Positions 36,420 through 47,544 of a stretch of 64,000 nt of DNA are shown here, in pieces; position 1 is the stretch's first letter, and each line of letters opens with the position of its first letter. Origin of the DNA: Amblyomma americanum (lineage: Eukaryota > Arthropoda > Arachnida > Ixodida > Ixodidae); the NCBI RefSeq assembly GCF_052857255.1, contig NC_135498.1, forward strand, positions 87,182,639 through 87,246,638, given 5' to 3'. The position numbers and the translations under genes are program-made. The notes under the pieces are model-generated. The model saw only the letters and a list, made by a program, of their open reading frames with translations, was not told the DNA's origin and made no database searches.

Positions 36420-37110
36420 TGAAATTATTACATTTCCAAAGGCCTTCAATACCATTTCCAGACCCTTCTCCCGCTCGAGTTATGCTCTCTTGCCTTGCGG
36501 AAAAACATGCCTTACTGAATTGAATATTACTTAATAAGTAGTTTTCAAAATTTCGCGATCAATAGTTTCCAGCCGATTAAGATTTCCGTACTAACAGGTG
36601 TACTCCAGGGGTCACTCATTGGTCCGCGATTTGTGATCTAATTAAAGAACAATGGCTGTGGTATGACTTCGAAAACTTGGCTGTACGCTGATGATTGCGT
36701 ATTGTTTCAAGGAATCAAACATTATTCTGAAAATTCGGACTTCAAAATGAGTCAACAGTATGTCTTCTTTGTCTCACACTTTGCCTGTGGACTAAAGCGT
36801 AACTAAATGCAAGCATATTTGCTTTACTCGAGCGAATAAACCGGTAAATGCGCAATACTATCTCAACAACGAAATTATTTCTCATGTAAGCTATAGGCAA
36901 AATATTGAAGTTTGACATTAAGCTCATTTATTTAGCCTACTAAAATAAACTTCAGAGATGTTCCACATGACGTCACCAAACCGTTGCATACAAAATCATG
37001 TCCGGCCAATTGTACAATACGCATGCGTCGTTTGAAACCCGTGCACGCAAGTTCTTGTTAAGAAGTTGAAAACGATTCTGAAGCCGAGCGGTGCGTTTTG
37101 TGTCCAATAA
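36420..37110 (+). pseudogene. LINE reverse transcriptase relic (CR1/Jockey-like)
   Basis: Plus-strand motifs lie in order across broken frames: ITFPKAFNTIS (motif A-like, near 36430-36460), TGVLQGSLIGPRFVI (motif B, near 36595-36640), WLYADDCVLFQGIK (motif C, near 36675-36720) and RPIVQYACVV (near 37000-37035). The RT has lost one catalytic-region residue (N for the motif A Asp), and the frame is interrupted by stops. Confidence 0.7.
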
Positions 37111-37403
37111 CTATTGGTTTAAAAGCACTATTGCTCGTATCAGTAGTCTTGGGATGGGCTTCTGTTTTCTTACATCGAGAACTTCTTCGGAAGAACAGGT
37201 GCGTAGGCTTGTTGGCTCATGATTCATGGGAAAATTGTAGCGGGCTGAAAAAGACGCACACACACACAGAGCTGTATTCCCTGCGTTTTCATAACCATTA
37301 TTTTTTTGCCGGACATATTTCAGGATCGCACTATACTTAGCTAAGATGCCCACCTTTTCCCACCTATGCACATTCTACAGCGGCGATATAACCTTGAATA
37401 AGA

Positions 37404-37649
37404 GTGAGTTTGTGGGCTTATGGGAGTTTAACGTCCCAAAGCGACTCAGGCTATGAGGGACGCCGTTGTGAAGGGCTGTGGAAGTTTCGACCACCTGGGG
37501 TTCTTTAACGTGCACTGGCATCGCACAGGGCATGGGTAACGTAGAATTCCGCCTCCATCGAAATTCGGCCGCCACGGCCGGGATCGAATCCGCTTCTTTA
37601 GGGTCAGCAGCCGAGCGCCATAACCACTCAGCCACCACGACGGCCCCTG
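37404..37649 (-). mobile_element. tRNA-derived SINE, near full length
   Basis: Read on the minus strand, the head has TGGCTGAGTGGTTATGGCGC (A-box-like) and GGATTCGATCCC (B-box), the Pol III promoter elements. The body has TTAAAGAACCCCAGGTGGTCG and GGGACGTTAAACTCCCATAA at the 3' end. A short GAATAAGA duplication may flank it (37396-37403 and 37650-37657). The 3' end differs from the 15.2 and 40.1 kb copies, so this is a second SINE subfamily sharing a central domain. Confidence 0.85.
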
Positions 37650-37659
37650 GAATAAGATG

Positions 37660-39645
37660 AAAGAAATATCGGCGTAGACATCAACTTTTCCTCTGTCATT
37701 TTTTTTCCGCGAACAACTTTTTCATGCAACGGGTGCCAAATTTACCGCCCTCTTAAAGGCCGCTCCTGTTTTTATATCGCTAGTCCGCCGGTGAATTTGG
37801 TGCAAGATATTGCCTCCCTAACAATGTTTTAGATTATGTATATTTGCTTTGTGTACCGTTATATCATCATGAATATTTTTTTAATTTAAAGCGTTCATTT
37901 ACGCCGGCATTTTTGGGCACATGCTGTTCCTATGTCTTTGCAAGAATGTTCCAGTTGTCGTGTAACACTACTCGCACAATCATCGCATTACACATCCTTA
38001 CAGTATCGGCACTGAGGGGGAAATAAACAAATCGGCTCATGTGGGCTAGGTGGGATCCCCTAGTATTTTCTCTGTCTTGTAGACTACGAAGCCCTGAGTT
38101 CAGCGATCCTCCCAAAGGTCTCCAACTTCGACAGCGGCCACGACACGTCTCGCAAAAATTGCGCACTTAGAGAGTGTTAAAGCGACTGTTATGGTGCAAA
38201 CCTGAGTGGCCTAAGGATGAACAGGCATCACCCATCGAAGGGCTTCGTCATCGAGTGGGTGGTGCCTCAGGGCCATTGAACCCGGTGCACACAACTCCCA
38301 CCCGTGAGTGCGCATGATGATGCGGCGGGCAGGGTTCGGGAAGAATCGGCCACGCTTGCTGAAGGACGACACTTCGAGTGCGAAAACACTAGGCGTCTGG
38401 GACGTGCCATCAGAGGCATAGGCGCGTTGGTTTTGAGATCTCTATGAAGCAGCAAATATAAAGTCGATAGCGAACTCTTGCATCGGCCATCTCATTGTGC
38501 AATGTCTTTAGAGATTCACGTACGTCGTATAGAGCTATACTCTGCTGGATGAGCTACAGCGCTTCCACAGCTCCATCCGCCCAAGGCGTACTGGACTACA
38601 TTATTCATGGAACAACCGGCCCCTATGAACATATTCATCGCTTCCAAATGCTTGTTTACACAAATATCATGCGGCAAGAAAATATTAAGCACCGCATTGC
38701 ATATTGCTTTCGTATGTAGTATTGGTCAAAAACCTTACGGCGACAGCGTTCAGCTGTAGCGAAACGAATGTTCCCAGAATGCTCCGTGTAGCGGATCATT
38801 CAAAACTCAAATCAACCAGGAAGCTTCTCTACCGCAAGAAGACACCTTCTGCTAGCATTTCAGGCCCATTCAGTCTTTACTAGTGCCCTAATGGCTAAAA
38901 GCCTTTGGCCCTAGGACTTTTCACCAAGACTGTACGTATCCATAACCCTCGCCAGTGGAGCATACTATGACTCGTACGCGGTGAATCCTGTGTTATTATG
39001 TTCCCCCTGATATGTTGGCTGTCGGCTGGCTGTAGCAATCTGAACATTTGCTGATAATGTTCAGCTGACACCTAGGACAATCTATTTTTTTTTAATCCGT
39101 GTTATATTGTTGCATATTGTTTTCCTTTGTTTTCATCATGTGGGTTATTAGTACATATTGCGTTATTTACGCCGTGCTGAAAGATTTCAGAGCGAGCGTG
39201 AATGGTTTTTCTGCTGTGCTTTTATTTCTTCATATACTGTCGCACTAAGATCGGGTTGCTTTTTTCTCAGTATATCGTGGAAATACAACCTACGTGTGCT
39301 TATTTTTGTAGACGAAAAATCCTATTTGTAACCGTAAAAAATGATTAATGACAACCAACCTGGTTTTCATGTAAGCTTGTGGACGACGAGTTGAAATGCG
39401 CTATTTTCACCAGTCCTATCCTGTGTTGTACAGCCGTTACTGTTGAATGAAACGATGAAGCGACGACTCTGTTCGCGATTAATTTTGCATATTAGGTCGG
39501 TGACTGTCTCATGTAGTTAGTCCCTGTTAAAATAGGGACACCAGACAATATTTCCGGCATGTCGGCGTTTGGTTTAATCACCGCATTGGAGGTTTAAACG
39601 CTGTATACTACAAAGAGCTTGTTTTCCGTGCATATACTTAGCACA
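37660..39645. other. No gene recognised
   Basis: AT-rich spacer with short frames only. No repeat boundaries were identified. Confidence 0.5.
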
Positions 39646-39647
39646 CA

Positions 39648-39866
39648 TCACAAGTGCAAGCACTTTGGTTTTGTGGACTAACGCTCGATTCTGCTGGATG
39701 GCTGCTAAAAAAAAAAGAAAAACAGTTATATGAGAGAACAAGGAGCACCAAATGCAGTCACAAGTGCAAACATTTTGGTTTTGTGGACTAACGCTCGATT
39801 CTGCTGGGTGGCTGCTAAAAAAAAGAAAAGCAGTTATATGAGGCAACAAGAAACACCAAATGCAGC
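39648..39866. repeat. 110-bp tandem duplication
   Basis: Two copies (39648-39757 and 39758-39866) share TCACAAGTGCAA, TTTGTGGACTAACGCTCGAT, an A-rich run and CAGTTATATGAG..AACAAG. They differ at a few bases and in A-run length. Confidence 0.9.
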
Positions 39867-40113
39867 ACAGCACGAAAGCAAGCATGTCACTGCAATCTCC
39901 CACAGTATGGACAATTTGTTTTTCTCGGAACATCAGTTGACCAAAATTATTAGAAGAATTCTATGTGGCACAACCGTCAGAATGAAGACACTTTCAGATG
40001 AACTGACCATCAGCTCTGCTCCGTTCAAATACCAAGGCGCCTGAATTGAATTTAAAGAAAATGGGTCAATGCAGCTGAGGGAAAATGAAAAAGAAACTCA
40101 TCATTAGAAATAT

Positions 40114-40429
40114 ATATATAATTATAATTGGTTTTTGGGGAAAGGAAATGGCGCAGTATCTGTCTCATATATCTTTGGACACCTGAACCGCGCCGTAAGG
40201 GAAGGGATAAACGAGGGAATGAAAGACGAAAGGAAGAATAGGTGCCGTAGAGGAGGGCTCCGGAATAATTTCGACCACCTGAGGATCTTTAACGTGCACT
40301 AACATCGTACAGCACACGGGCGCCTTAACGTTTTTCCTCCATAAAAACGCAGCCGCCGCGGTCGGGTTCGAGCCCGGGAACTCCGGATCTGTAGTCGAGC
40401 GCCCTAACCACTGAGCCACCGCGGCGGGG
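40114..40429 (-). mobile_element. Full-length tRNA-derived SINE (tick Ruka-like)
   Basis: On the minus strand the head contains GGTGGCTCAGTGGTTAGGGC (A-box region) and GGGCTCGAACCCGACCGC (B-box). The body contains GTTAAAGATCCTCAGGTGG and GCGCGGTTCAGGTGTCC, and the 3' end is AT-rich. A 12-bp duplication CATTAGAAATAT flanks it (40102-40113 and 40430-40441). This is the best-preserved copy in the window. Confidence 0.93.
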
Positions 40430-40441
40430 CATTAGAAATAT

Positions 40442-43320
40442 GCGAATCTCGTAGTGGTTGTTATGCGGTTCGAAAGATTGAGTGTATAAATTATTACTTT
40501 GCGTGGAAGATTGTGGTGTAAGAACTGAAGCTAGCAGTGAGCTCAGAACTTCGAGATGAGATAAACAGCCCCTACTAACGTTGCTTAAATGTTATCGTAG
40601 GTCTAACCCAGCAGTTGTCTTGCTTCGCTGCACTGGGGCCGGGTGGTTGATTTCTTTAGAGGTTCTTCATGATTACTTGTTAAATGCATTGCCCTTTGTT
40701 ACATGCAGGGTGGGCCACGCTTTCAACATCTGCCCGTTGCACCGAAGCCAAAGCGGTGCATTCCACTGAAAGCTTGCGAAGATATAATCAGCTACACGAC
40801 TGCCACGAGGCGTGTGGAATCCTTTAGCACATTTTTGCACCGCTCAGCTGTGACAGAGAAGGCCACACTAAACAAGATAGGCCTTATCACAACGGCGGTC
40901 ACGGCTGACCATGCAACCGAGTCGTCTTGCTTCGGTTTCTGTTCCAAAGTTTCGGTTTTGGTAAAAGCTCGCGTCGCCTTTTTTTTTCTTTTTCTTTCCT
41001 CTTTAAGGCCTGACGTAGTGCCTAGAGTCCGCTTACGAAGCAGAGATAGCTTATGTTCCAGCGGCCCTGCGTGCACGCTCTAAGAACGTCTGTGATGCCC
41101 TTGGACAGCGTCAAGTTACCGCCTTTGAAGCCAAAGTGCGCGCAAGTCCGTTCGTGCCAAGGTTCACCTTACCCTCAAAAGGAGTCCTGAAGCCGAAGCT
41201 GAGAAAACTAAGAGAGCTGATGTCAGCTTTGCTGCGTCCTCGCCGTACTTTGTGGGCGCTGCTTTCCCCCTCTATACTCGAGGAGTTGGACACTTCGTTC
41301 TCATAGTTGTGCGCAGCTAAAAGCGTCATCACATTTGAAATGTTCAGTAAGAGTTTTTTTTTCAGAATAGGGTAAAAGACAGCGTTAAAAGATCTCACTC
41401 GTAGAGTGTCGCTCAGGATTGGCGTGTCGAGCCCTGCGCTTTGGTCTAACGCAGGAGTTCGTCGCTAACACTCCCACCGTTTCAAACGAGCGCCTTATTT
41501 TACAAAGCCTATGATCACCATTATTTTACTACGATACATGATCCCCTGTGAAGGTGAGCGTTCCAAAGAGTTTTAAAGAACTGCAAGCACCGAATATAGA
41601 CAGAACATCACAACCAAAGTGAGTATGATGAATTTGGAGCCGATTCTTTCTTCTAAATTTGCAAATGAAGGGGACTTTAATGCGCGGATTTTACTAAATG
41701 AGTGCATTTTTTGTACTGAATATAAACATGGGTTAGGAAAATAGTGCACCGTGCAGAATTTCGGGCCGAATTCGGTTGCTTGCATTGCGCTACCTACACT
41801 GTAACTGCTGTGCAAAGCTGGGTTTTTCACTTGACCTGTTTATCAAACATTGGAATTCGTACTGAGAACCCCAATGCCATAGCTCAAGTAGCACCTCTGC
41901 TTTCGCAAGCTTATCTTCCTATATAGCTTCCTGGTCAGTTTGCACAAGCGCCGGGTAAAGAAAACGCGGCACAGTTGTCAAGGCGCGGAAGGCGCCTGAG
42001 TGCACCCCTCTATCAAGCCTGTCATAGGCTTCTTGGGTGCACCCCTAACATTCCTGATGTTGAAATAAAGGTATTAGTATTTGTATTTGTAATTGTGGTG
42101 AGAGCTAAGCGGTAGTTTGCTGAAGCAACCACCATGTTTGTGGCCATATAAAGCAAGGCAGTGGGAGGATATTTGCATAACTAGAAATTAGGCTCACAAC
42201 CAAGTAAGAATTATGCTACCAGAATGGAGATAGACAGTGCGATGTGTTGCTCATATTCTATTATGACATGAATGTCTTAGTATATCCATAGCTTAGAAGA
42301 TGCCATTCGTTGCGTGTCTTCGCAAAATATGTGCGCCCTTCACATTCTGACATTATGTCATCTCTTCATGGAGAGGGAAATGAAGGGCTCATTGAATATA
42401 CTTATGAATGAGGCAAATATTGAACGGCAGGTAAGTAGGGTAATCAATTTTGACCTTAAAGACAACAGAATGGAAAGTAGTGGAAAAGGAACCAGATGCT
42501 GCCAGTGGGATCCGATATCATGCGGAGGTCGTAGCTGTGTATAATTCTCAATTGTGTTTCCCGTAAAAGTTGATTATACTGCTGATTTACTATTTATTGG
42601 AGCCACAAATAAAATTATAACCACATAAACCTATGCGCTGCTTGATATCGATGACAGTTAGCTTCTCTGAAACCAACTCACAGTGTGTAACGATTAAAAA
42701 GCACAAAAGCTCTGGAATACGCCTAATTAATTTTGTATGAAATTTGATACGGCGATAACAGGCCATACGCAAAAACCTTGTTAACACTGTTGAAACAACG
42801 CGCCGAGGTGGAGGAAGAGTGATAAGAAAGGAAAGCTGCGCGGTCACAATGTGTGTCCTGAGGCCGGCAGGAGCTACATTTAAAGTGATTCTGGTGTAAT
42901 AAAATTACGTCAGGGAGGAAAACGCCTCACAGGTTGAGTTGCAGAACATTTTATGCCCAGCTTTCCAGGACACTCAACAACTAGCGCTGTCTGTTGGCCG
43001 TCAGGATTTAACACTGCTTAACTCATTTGGGATTTTTTTAAGTTTTAATTTTGAGAATACTAGACAGTCACGAGAGATTCTGGTGGAACATGTTGATTAC
43101 AATGATGGACTTGTCCTCCTGGATGGAATATCTGATCAAGTATTTCCGAGAAAGTGAATTGGATGTACCAAATATGTGAACATCCTGCGGTGATTTTGAG
43201 TTTTCAGCGCCATGTGGGAGATGGTGGCAACCATCGAAACTAGAAGCTTTTCTCTTGATTTAGTTGGCTTGAGGTATGTTACTGAGGGGTATTACCTTTA
43301 GAGGAGATAGCGCCGGAGGC
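40442..43320. other. No gene; possible LINE 3' tail at 41935-42097
   Basis: GTTGAAATAAAGGTATTAG followed by repeated TATTTGT at 42057-42097 looks like the 3' end of a plus-strand non-LTR element. A 126-codon plus-strand frame at 40703-41083 has no recognisable domain and sits next to T-rich sequence; it is not called. Confidence 0.4.
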
Positions 43321-43618
43321 AACGAAGAGAGAGAGAGAGAGACTCTTTAATGAAGAAACAGAGAATTTAGCCGGCGTTTCAATATCGCTGGCATGCTACT
43401 CTGCGTAGGGAGGGGAATTTGGGAGATAAAGACTGAAGGAGAGCAGCGTGGAAGAGGTGAAAAAAAAAAACGAAGATAAAATGAGGCCATGAAATGGGTA
43501 CTAAGGATGCAGTGGCGAGTATTGATGTAACCTATGGAATGATGGAGTGCATAGTCCGACGAATGGGCTGACGAAGTTCACTGCAAGAAGAATGCTTGAA
43601 GGTAACCTGCAAGTGAAT

Positions 43619-44158
43619 TTAGAGCTTATCGAGATGTCCAATGTCTTTTAAATATGTAAAAAGAAAGTTCATTGCAAGTCCCTGTTGCCTGAAGCAGGCT
43701 AAGGGGCCTAAAACTTTGTCCATTGTTAGGGGCACTGGGCAGAGCTTCTGCATGCAATGTTCATAGTACGCACGCTCGTTAGCATACGCAGGGCACTCAA
43801 GCAGGATATGTTCCACAGTTTCTATCGAAGCACAGTTGTCACAATGCGGACTGTTCATTTGTCCAAAACGGTATCGCAGGCCATTTGTATAGGCAGCATT
43901 CAGACGAAGTCGGTGATAAAGTGTTTCGAGTTGTCGAGGAATTCTGGGTGAGAGTCTTGATCTAAGATGTGGGTCGATTGAGTGAACAAATTGGTACTGA
44001 TGTGTCGGCAAACTCCAAAGCCGATACGTTTCTTCGTACGCAAAACTTTTAGCCATTTGGGACGCATCAGATTTCGTGAGAAAACTTCGAAATGTATCTC
44101 TGATGTTGATGGCCCTTACGGGCCGCTTCATCTCCTTTTTCATTAGCCATAATGCCAC
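43619..44158 (-). pseudogene. I-like LINE ORF2 C-terminal part, shifted frame
   Basis: It continues the ORF2 after a frameshift near 44110. SFLTKSDASQMAKSFAYEE follows the RNase H. RLRLNAAYTNGLRYRFG leads into the zinc-binding motif CDNCASIETVEHILLEC (C-X2-C..H..C), and the protein ends at a stop at 43619. This tail is typical of arthropod I/Jockey-type ORF2 proteins. Confidence 0.88.
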
Positions 44159-46004
44159 AGTGAGCAGGTACCCACTGAAATGTTATGCAGTGGCCTGCGG
44201 CAATAGCTAAATGATGGATATACCCAATGTCCAGGGAAACTGGCTGGTGATTCGTTTTCTTCAGCACGTTGGCCAGGATCTGCAGAGATGCTTTTGAATC
44301 GGTGAAGATAACCCAACGGCCGGTGGTTCGGCGCAGGATGTAAGAAACAGCTTCCTTAATGCCGTGAAGCTCAGCTGTTGTAGAGGAGGTCCTCCGCTGC
44401 AGCCGGTAAGAAAGGGCATGGCCTGTTGAGGGCACATAAAGGCCACAAGAAGAAGTTTCTTTAGTAGTTGAACCATCGGTGGAGATATGGGTGTGCTGCG
44501 TATATTCTTCGATTAAGTAGGCGAGAGTAGCTTGCAGAAGTGCTGCCTGTGGCATGCGGCTCTTTGCATTCACACCTGGAACAGACTTCTTCAACTTTAG
44601 AGGAGAGAGTGTCCATGGAGGAAAGGCCAGAGGTAGTAGTTTCTGAGGCTGATTAATAGTAGGAAGGGGCAGGAGCTGCACTGCCTGGCCAAAGCTAGAG
44701 TTGCTGTGAGTTAGGTGGACACGGTGTAGGAAGTGCTTCTTCCCTTGCAGGACATGGCGGAGATGGGTACGCATAGTTTCCTGGGCGGCAATTACCTCTA
44801 GTGGGAGACATCCTGCCTCCGCTACTGTTCCTGATGCAGAGGAACCCTTTGGGAGGCCAAGACATATACGCAGGCAGTTGTTCCGTGCGGCATTGAGAGT
44901 CTTATTGCTTGATGTAGATAATCTTTGAAGCACTGGTAGACAGTAGCGCAAGGTTCCTTCAATGTAGGCTTTTTCAAGCAGAAGCATTGATCGGCAGTTG
45001 CTACCCCACCTTGTTCCCGCCATGAACCTGAACACTTGCGATGCTGCAGTAATCCTCGCACGGAGTTTTTTGATCTGAGGTGACCATGACAGATTATAGT
45101 CGATTACAACACCCAGGAATCGCTGAGATCGTACATATGGCAGCGATCGTCCTCCTAGGAGCAGCGGATATCGGGTCATCGTTTTTCTTGTAAACGCCAT
45201 TGCAACACTCTTTTCTGGCGAGAGACGAAGACCTCTGGAAGCCAGGTACATCGAAATGTGCAATAGTGCTCTCTGAAGACGTTGCTGGGTAATATAGCGC
45301 GAACGTGACGCGGTCCAGATGCAGATATCATCAGCATAAATTGTTATGCGGACCCCTCGCGGAAGGTGTCTTCTTATGTGAATAAGGACAATATTGAACA
45401 GGAGAGGGCTGAGCACCGCTCCTTGTGGTACGCCCCTCTCCACTGCGTGAAAGCGTGTTGGACCGTTTGGAGTGGTAATAAAAATTTGTCGTTCTTTTAA
45501 ATAATGCCCAATCAAATTGTATAGCATTCCTCCAAGGCCAAGACTGCCAAAGGCTGCGAGAATTGCATGGTGAAAGACGGAGTCAAAAGCGGCCTTGATG
45601 TCTAGGAAAACGGCTGTTGGGATGTACCGAGCATGAAGGTACTCCTCAATTGATGAGACAAGGGCGATGATATTGTCAGTCGCAGACCTGTTTTGACGGA
45701 ACCCGTTCATTTCTTGGGGGAACTCATTTCGGCTTTCTAGGAACCAAGTTATGCGCTTGCAGATCATGCGCTCCATGAGCTTACCTACGCAGCTCAGTAG
45801 GGCAATGGGCCGGAATGATGCGTAGCTTGTTGGCTGCTTACAGGGTTTCAAAACGGGCACGATTTTCGCCAGCTTCCATTCCGTGGGGACCTCACCAGCC
45901 ATCCAGGAAGAATTGTAATACTCCAGGAGTCGAAGACGGGAGGTGTGGGGTAGCTTTGCAATGGCGTCATAGGTCACCTCATCATGACCCGGAGACGTGT
46001 GCAA
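44067..46004 (-). pseudogene. I-like LINE ORF2: reverse transcriptase plus RNase H
   Basis: The open stretch has 645 codons. RT motifs run SPGHDEVTYDAI at the start, ASFRPIALLSCVGKLMERM near 60, AVFLDIKAAFDSVFHHAIL (motif A) near 132, RGVPQGAVLSPLLFNIVL near 188, TIYADDICIW (motif C) near 221 and QRFLGVVIDYNLSW near 290. RNase H follows with ISTDGSTTKETSSCGLY near 508, TTAELHGIKEA, IFTDSKASLQ and a WVPAHCGIMANEKGDEAA end. The four acidic RNase H positions appear present. The frame is lost near 44110, and the C-terminal part continues in another frame. The first usable codon at 46004 is not the natural start. Length up to the break is normal for the RT-RNase H part. Confidence 0.92.
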
Positions 46005-46014
46005 CGAAGAGAAT

Positions 46015-46730
46015 AGCGGATGGAGCTATAAATGCCTGACAATTAGCAGAATGGTCAAGTAGATATATCCGAGTCAGACTGGCTTGTCAAAGAAACTATC
46101 CAGCTAGTTAAAATGAGCTTGGACTCGGGCACTGCGGCGCACCTGCCACCGGATGCGTCCGCTGCAGCTGGCAAGAACTTTTAGCTCTGAAAAGTGTCTT
46201 CATTGCGGAATGCATTCATTTTTACATTCAAATATGTGTTAATGCAAAAAAAATGCAAAAAATCACTAGTGCTTTAACCACCAGGAGCTTCAACCAGCAG
46301 GAACAACAAGTTCGGAGCTTAAAGTTGACGTGACAATTTTTCGATTTGAACATTGCCTAGAAGCTGTAAGGTGTATATCTGAAAGCTTGTACGTAAGCGT
46401 GGAGGTCGTTTCGAGCCCCGATCAGCGCAGTGTCATTGATATATGCCGGAAAAAAAGTAAGCGATGTAAACGACATAGTAAGTTCTTAGCGGAAGGACAT
46501 GGTTTCAAAAAAGCTCGCAGCCACTCACTGCTGAACATGATTCCGTGCAGCTTTCTTATAGCTGGTGAAGGCTTTCATGAGACATAACCAAGCGGCCCAC
46601 GTAAATAATTACGCTAGGTAGTGTATGGTAAAGTGACATGATGGACTTGCTGCGCGTTCATGATCCTGCCGAAAGCTTGTTAAAGCTGTCGCAATTTTTT
46701 GGGCCGAGTATCGCTGCTGTGAATTATTCC
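46015..46730. other. No gene recognised
   Basis: Mixed spacer between two LINE fragments. No feature identified. Confidence 0.5.
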
Positions 46731-46734
46731 CGTT

Positions 46735-47300
46735 TATATTTATTTATTTGTTTACATAATACTGCAGGCACTTAGGTAGGCGCAGGCAGGAGGGACAATA
46801 GTAACAAAATTATTAAACAGAATAGGATAATGAATGTGTCAAGGGTAACAAGAATAAACTAACATTGCAAAATAGTAAAATGAAATACAACCGTCATAAC
46901 AGAAAAGAAGAAAAGGGGAAATCTTTGATTGTAAAAACCCGAAAATACCGCTCAAAGTGGCAAACGCATTAAGCAGTTCCTCAAGATTTAATTAGGTCAG
47001 TAAATTCGATGCTACTTTTTAGGTGAGGTGGAAGTTGGTTCTATTCTTCTAATGAATGCGGAAAAAAAGAATATTTAAAAGCATTAATTGTAGAATTATA
47101 AGGAGTATTCGCTGTTCGTGACGATGCCTCGTAAGACGGGTATCAAGAGGTTTAAAGTAGATAAGGGGGCTCGTTAGTAACTTAGTGTGTTTTAGTAAGA
47201 ACAGAAATTTAAGCCTTTGAATCTTACGGCGCAGTTGGAGCGCTGGAATATTATGCTTTGTCATGTGGTCAGTTGGCGAATCCGTTCTTCAATATTTGGA
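46735..47300 (-). pseudogene. LINE 3' end fragment (CR1-like)
   Basis: Minus-strand translation at 47049-47264 gives LQLRRKIQRLKFLFLLKHTK and DTRLTRHRHEQRI, with an altered end. This resembles the C-terminal end of the CR1-like ORF2 found at 27.8-28.1 kb. The 3' UTR ends at about 46735 in AAATAAATAAATAT on the minus strand. Only the last part of the element is present. Confidence 0.55.
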
Positions 47301-47544
47301 AAAAATAAAACGAAGAGCTTTGCGTTCGTTTCCCCTTCACCAATGATTTCTTGCAATTTACTTTACATTACTTAAGCCCGGCACTTATTAAAAGGCAGCT
47401 TTAATATGTACATTTTCTAAAAGAATTTATTCGCTAGAATACAGCACGGGTAGTAGGCACATCTAAGGCTGGGAAAGTGTCATAGAGAAAAGTGTCCTCT
47501 GAGACATAAACGTAATGTTGCTCACCGGGCTTCCTTTTTTTCAG

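Larger units (their letters stand above)
43325..46010 (-). mobile_element. I-clade-like LINE, 5'-truncated
   Basis: This non-LTR element includes RT, RNase H, a C-terminal zinc motif and a 3' UTR that ends in a (GA)n stretch at 43327-43343. RNase H after RT is characteristic of the I group. The 5' end is lost upstream of the RT at about 46010, so no endonuclease or ORF1 is present. Confidence 0.85.

Noticed and set aside
40703..41083. 126-codon plus-strand ORF preceded by an acceptor-like CAG
   Set aside because: No recognisable domain, no compatible neighbouring exon, and it runs through a T-rich low-complexity stretch.
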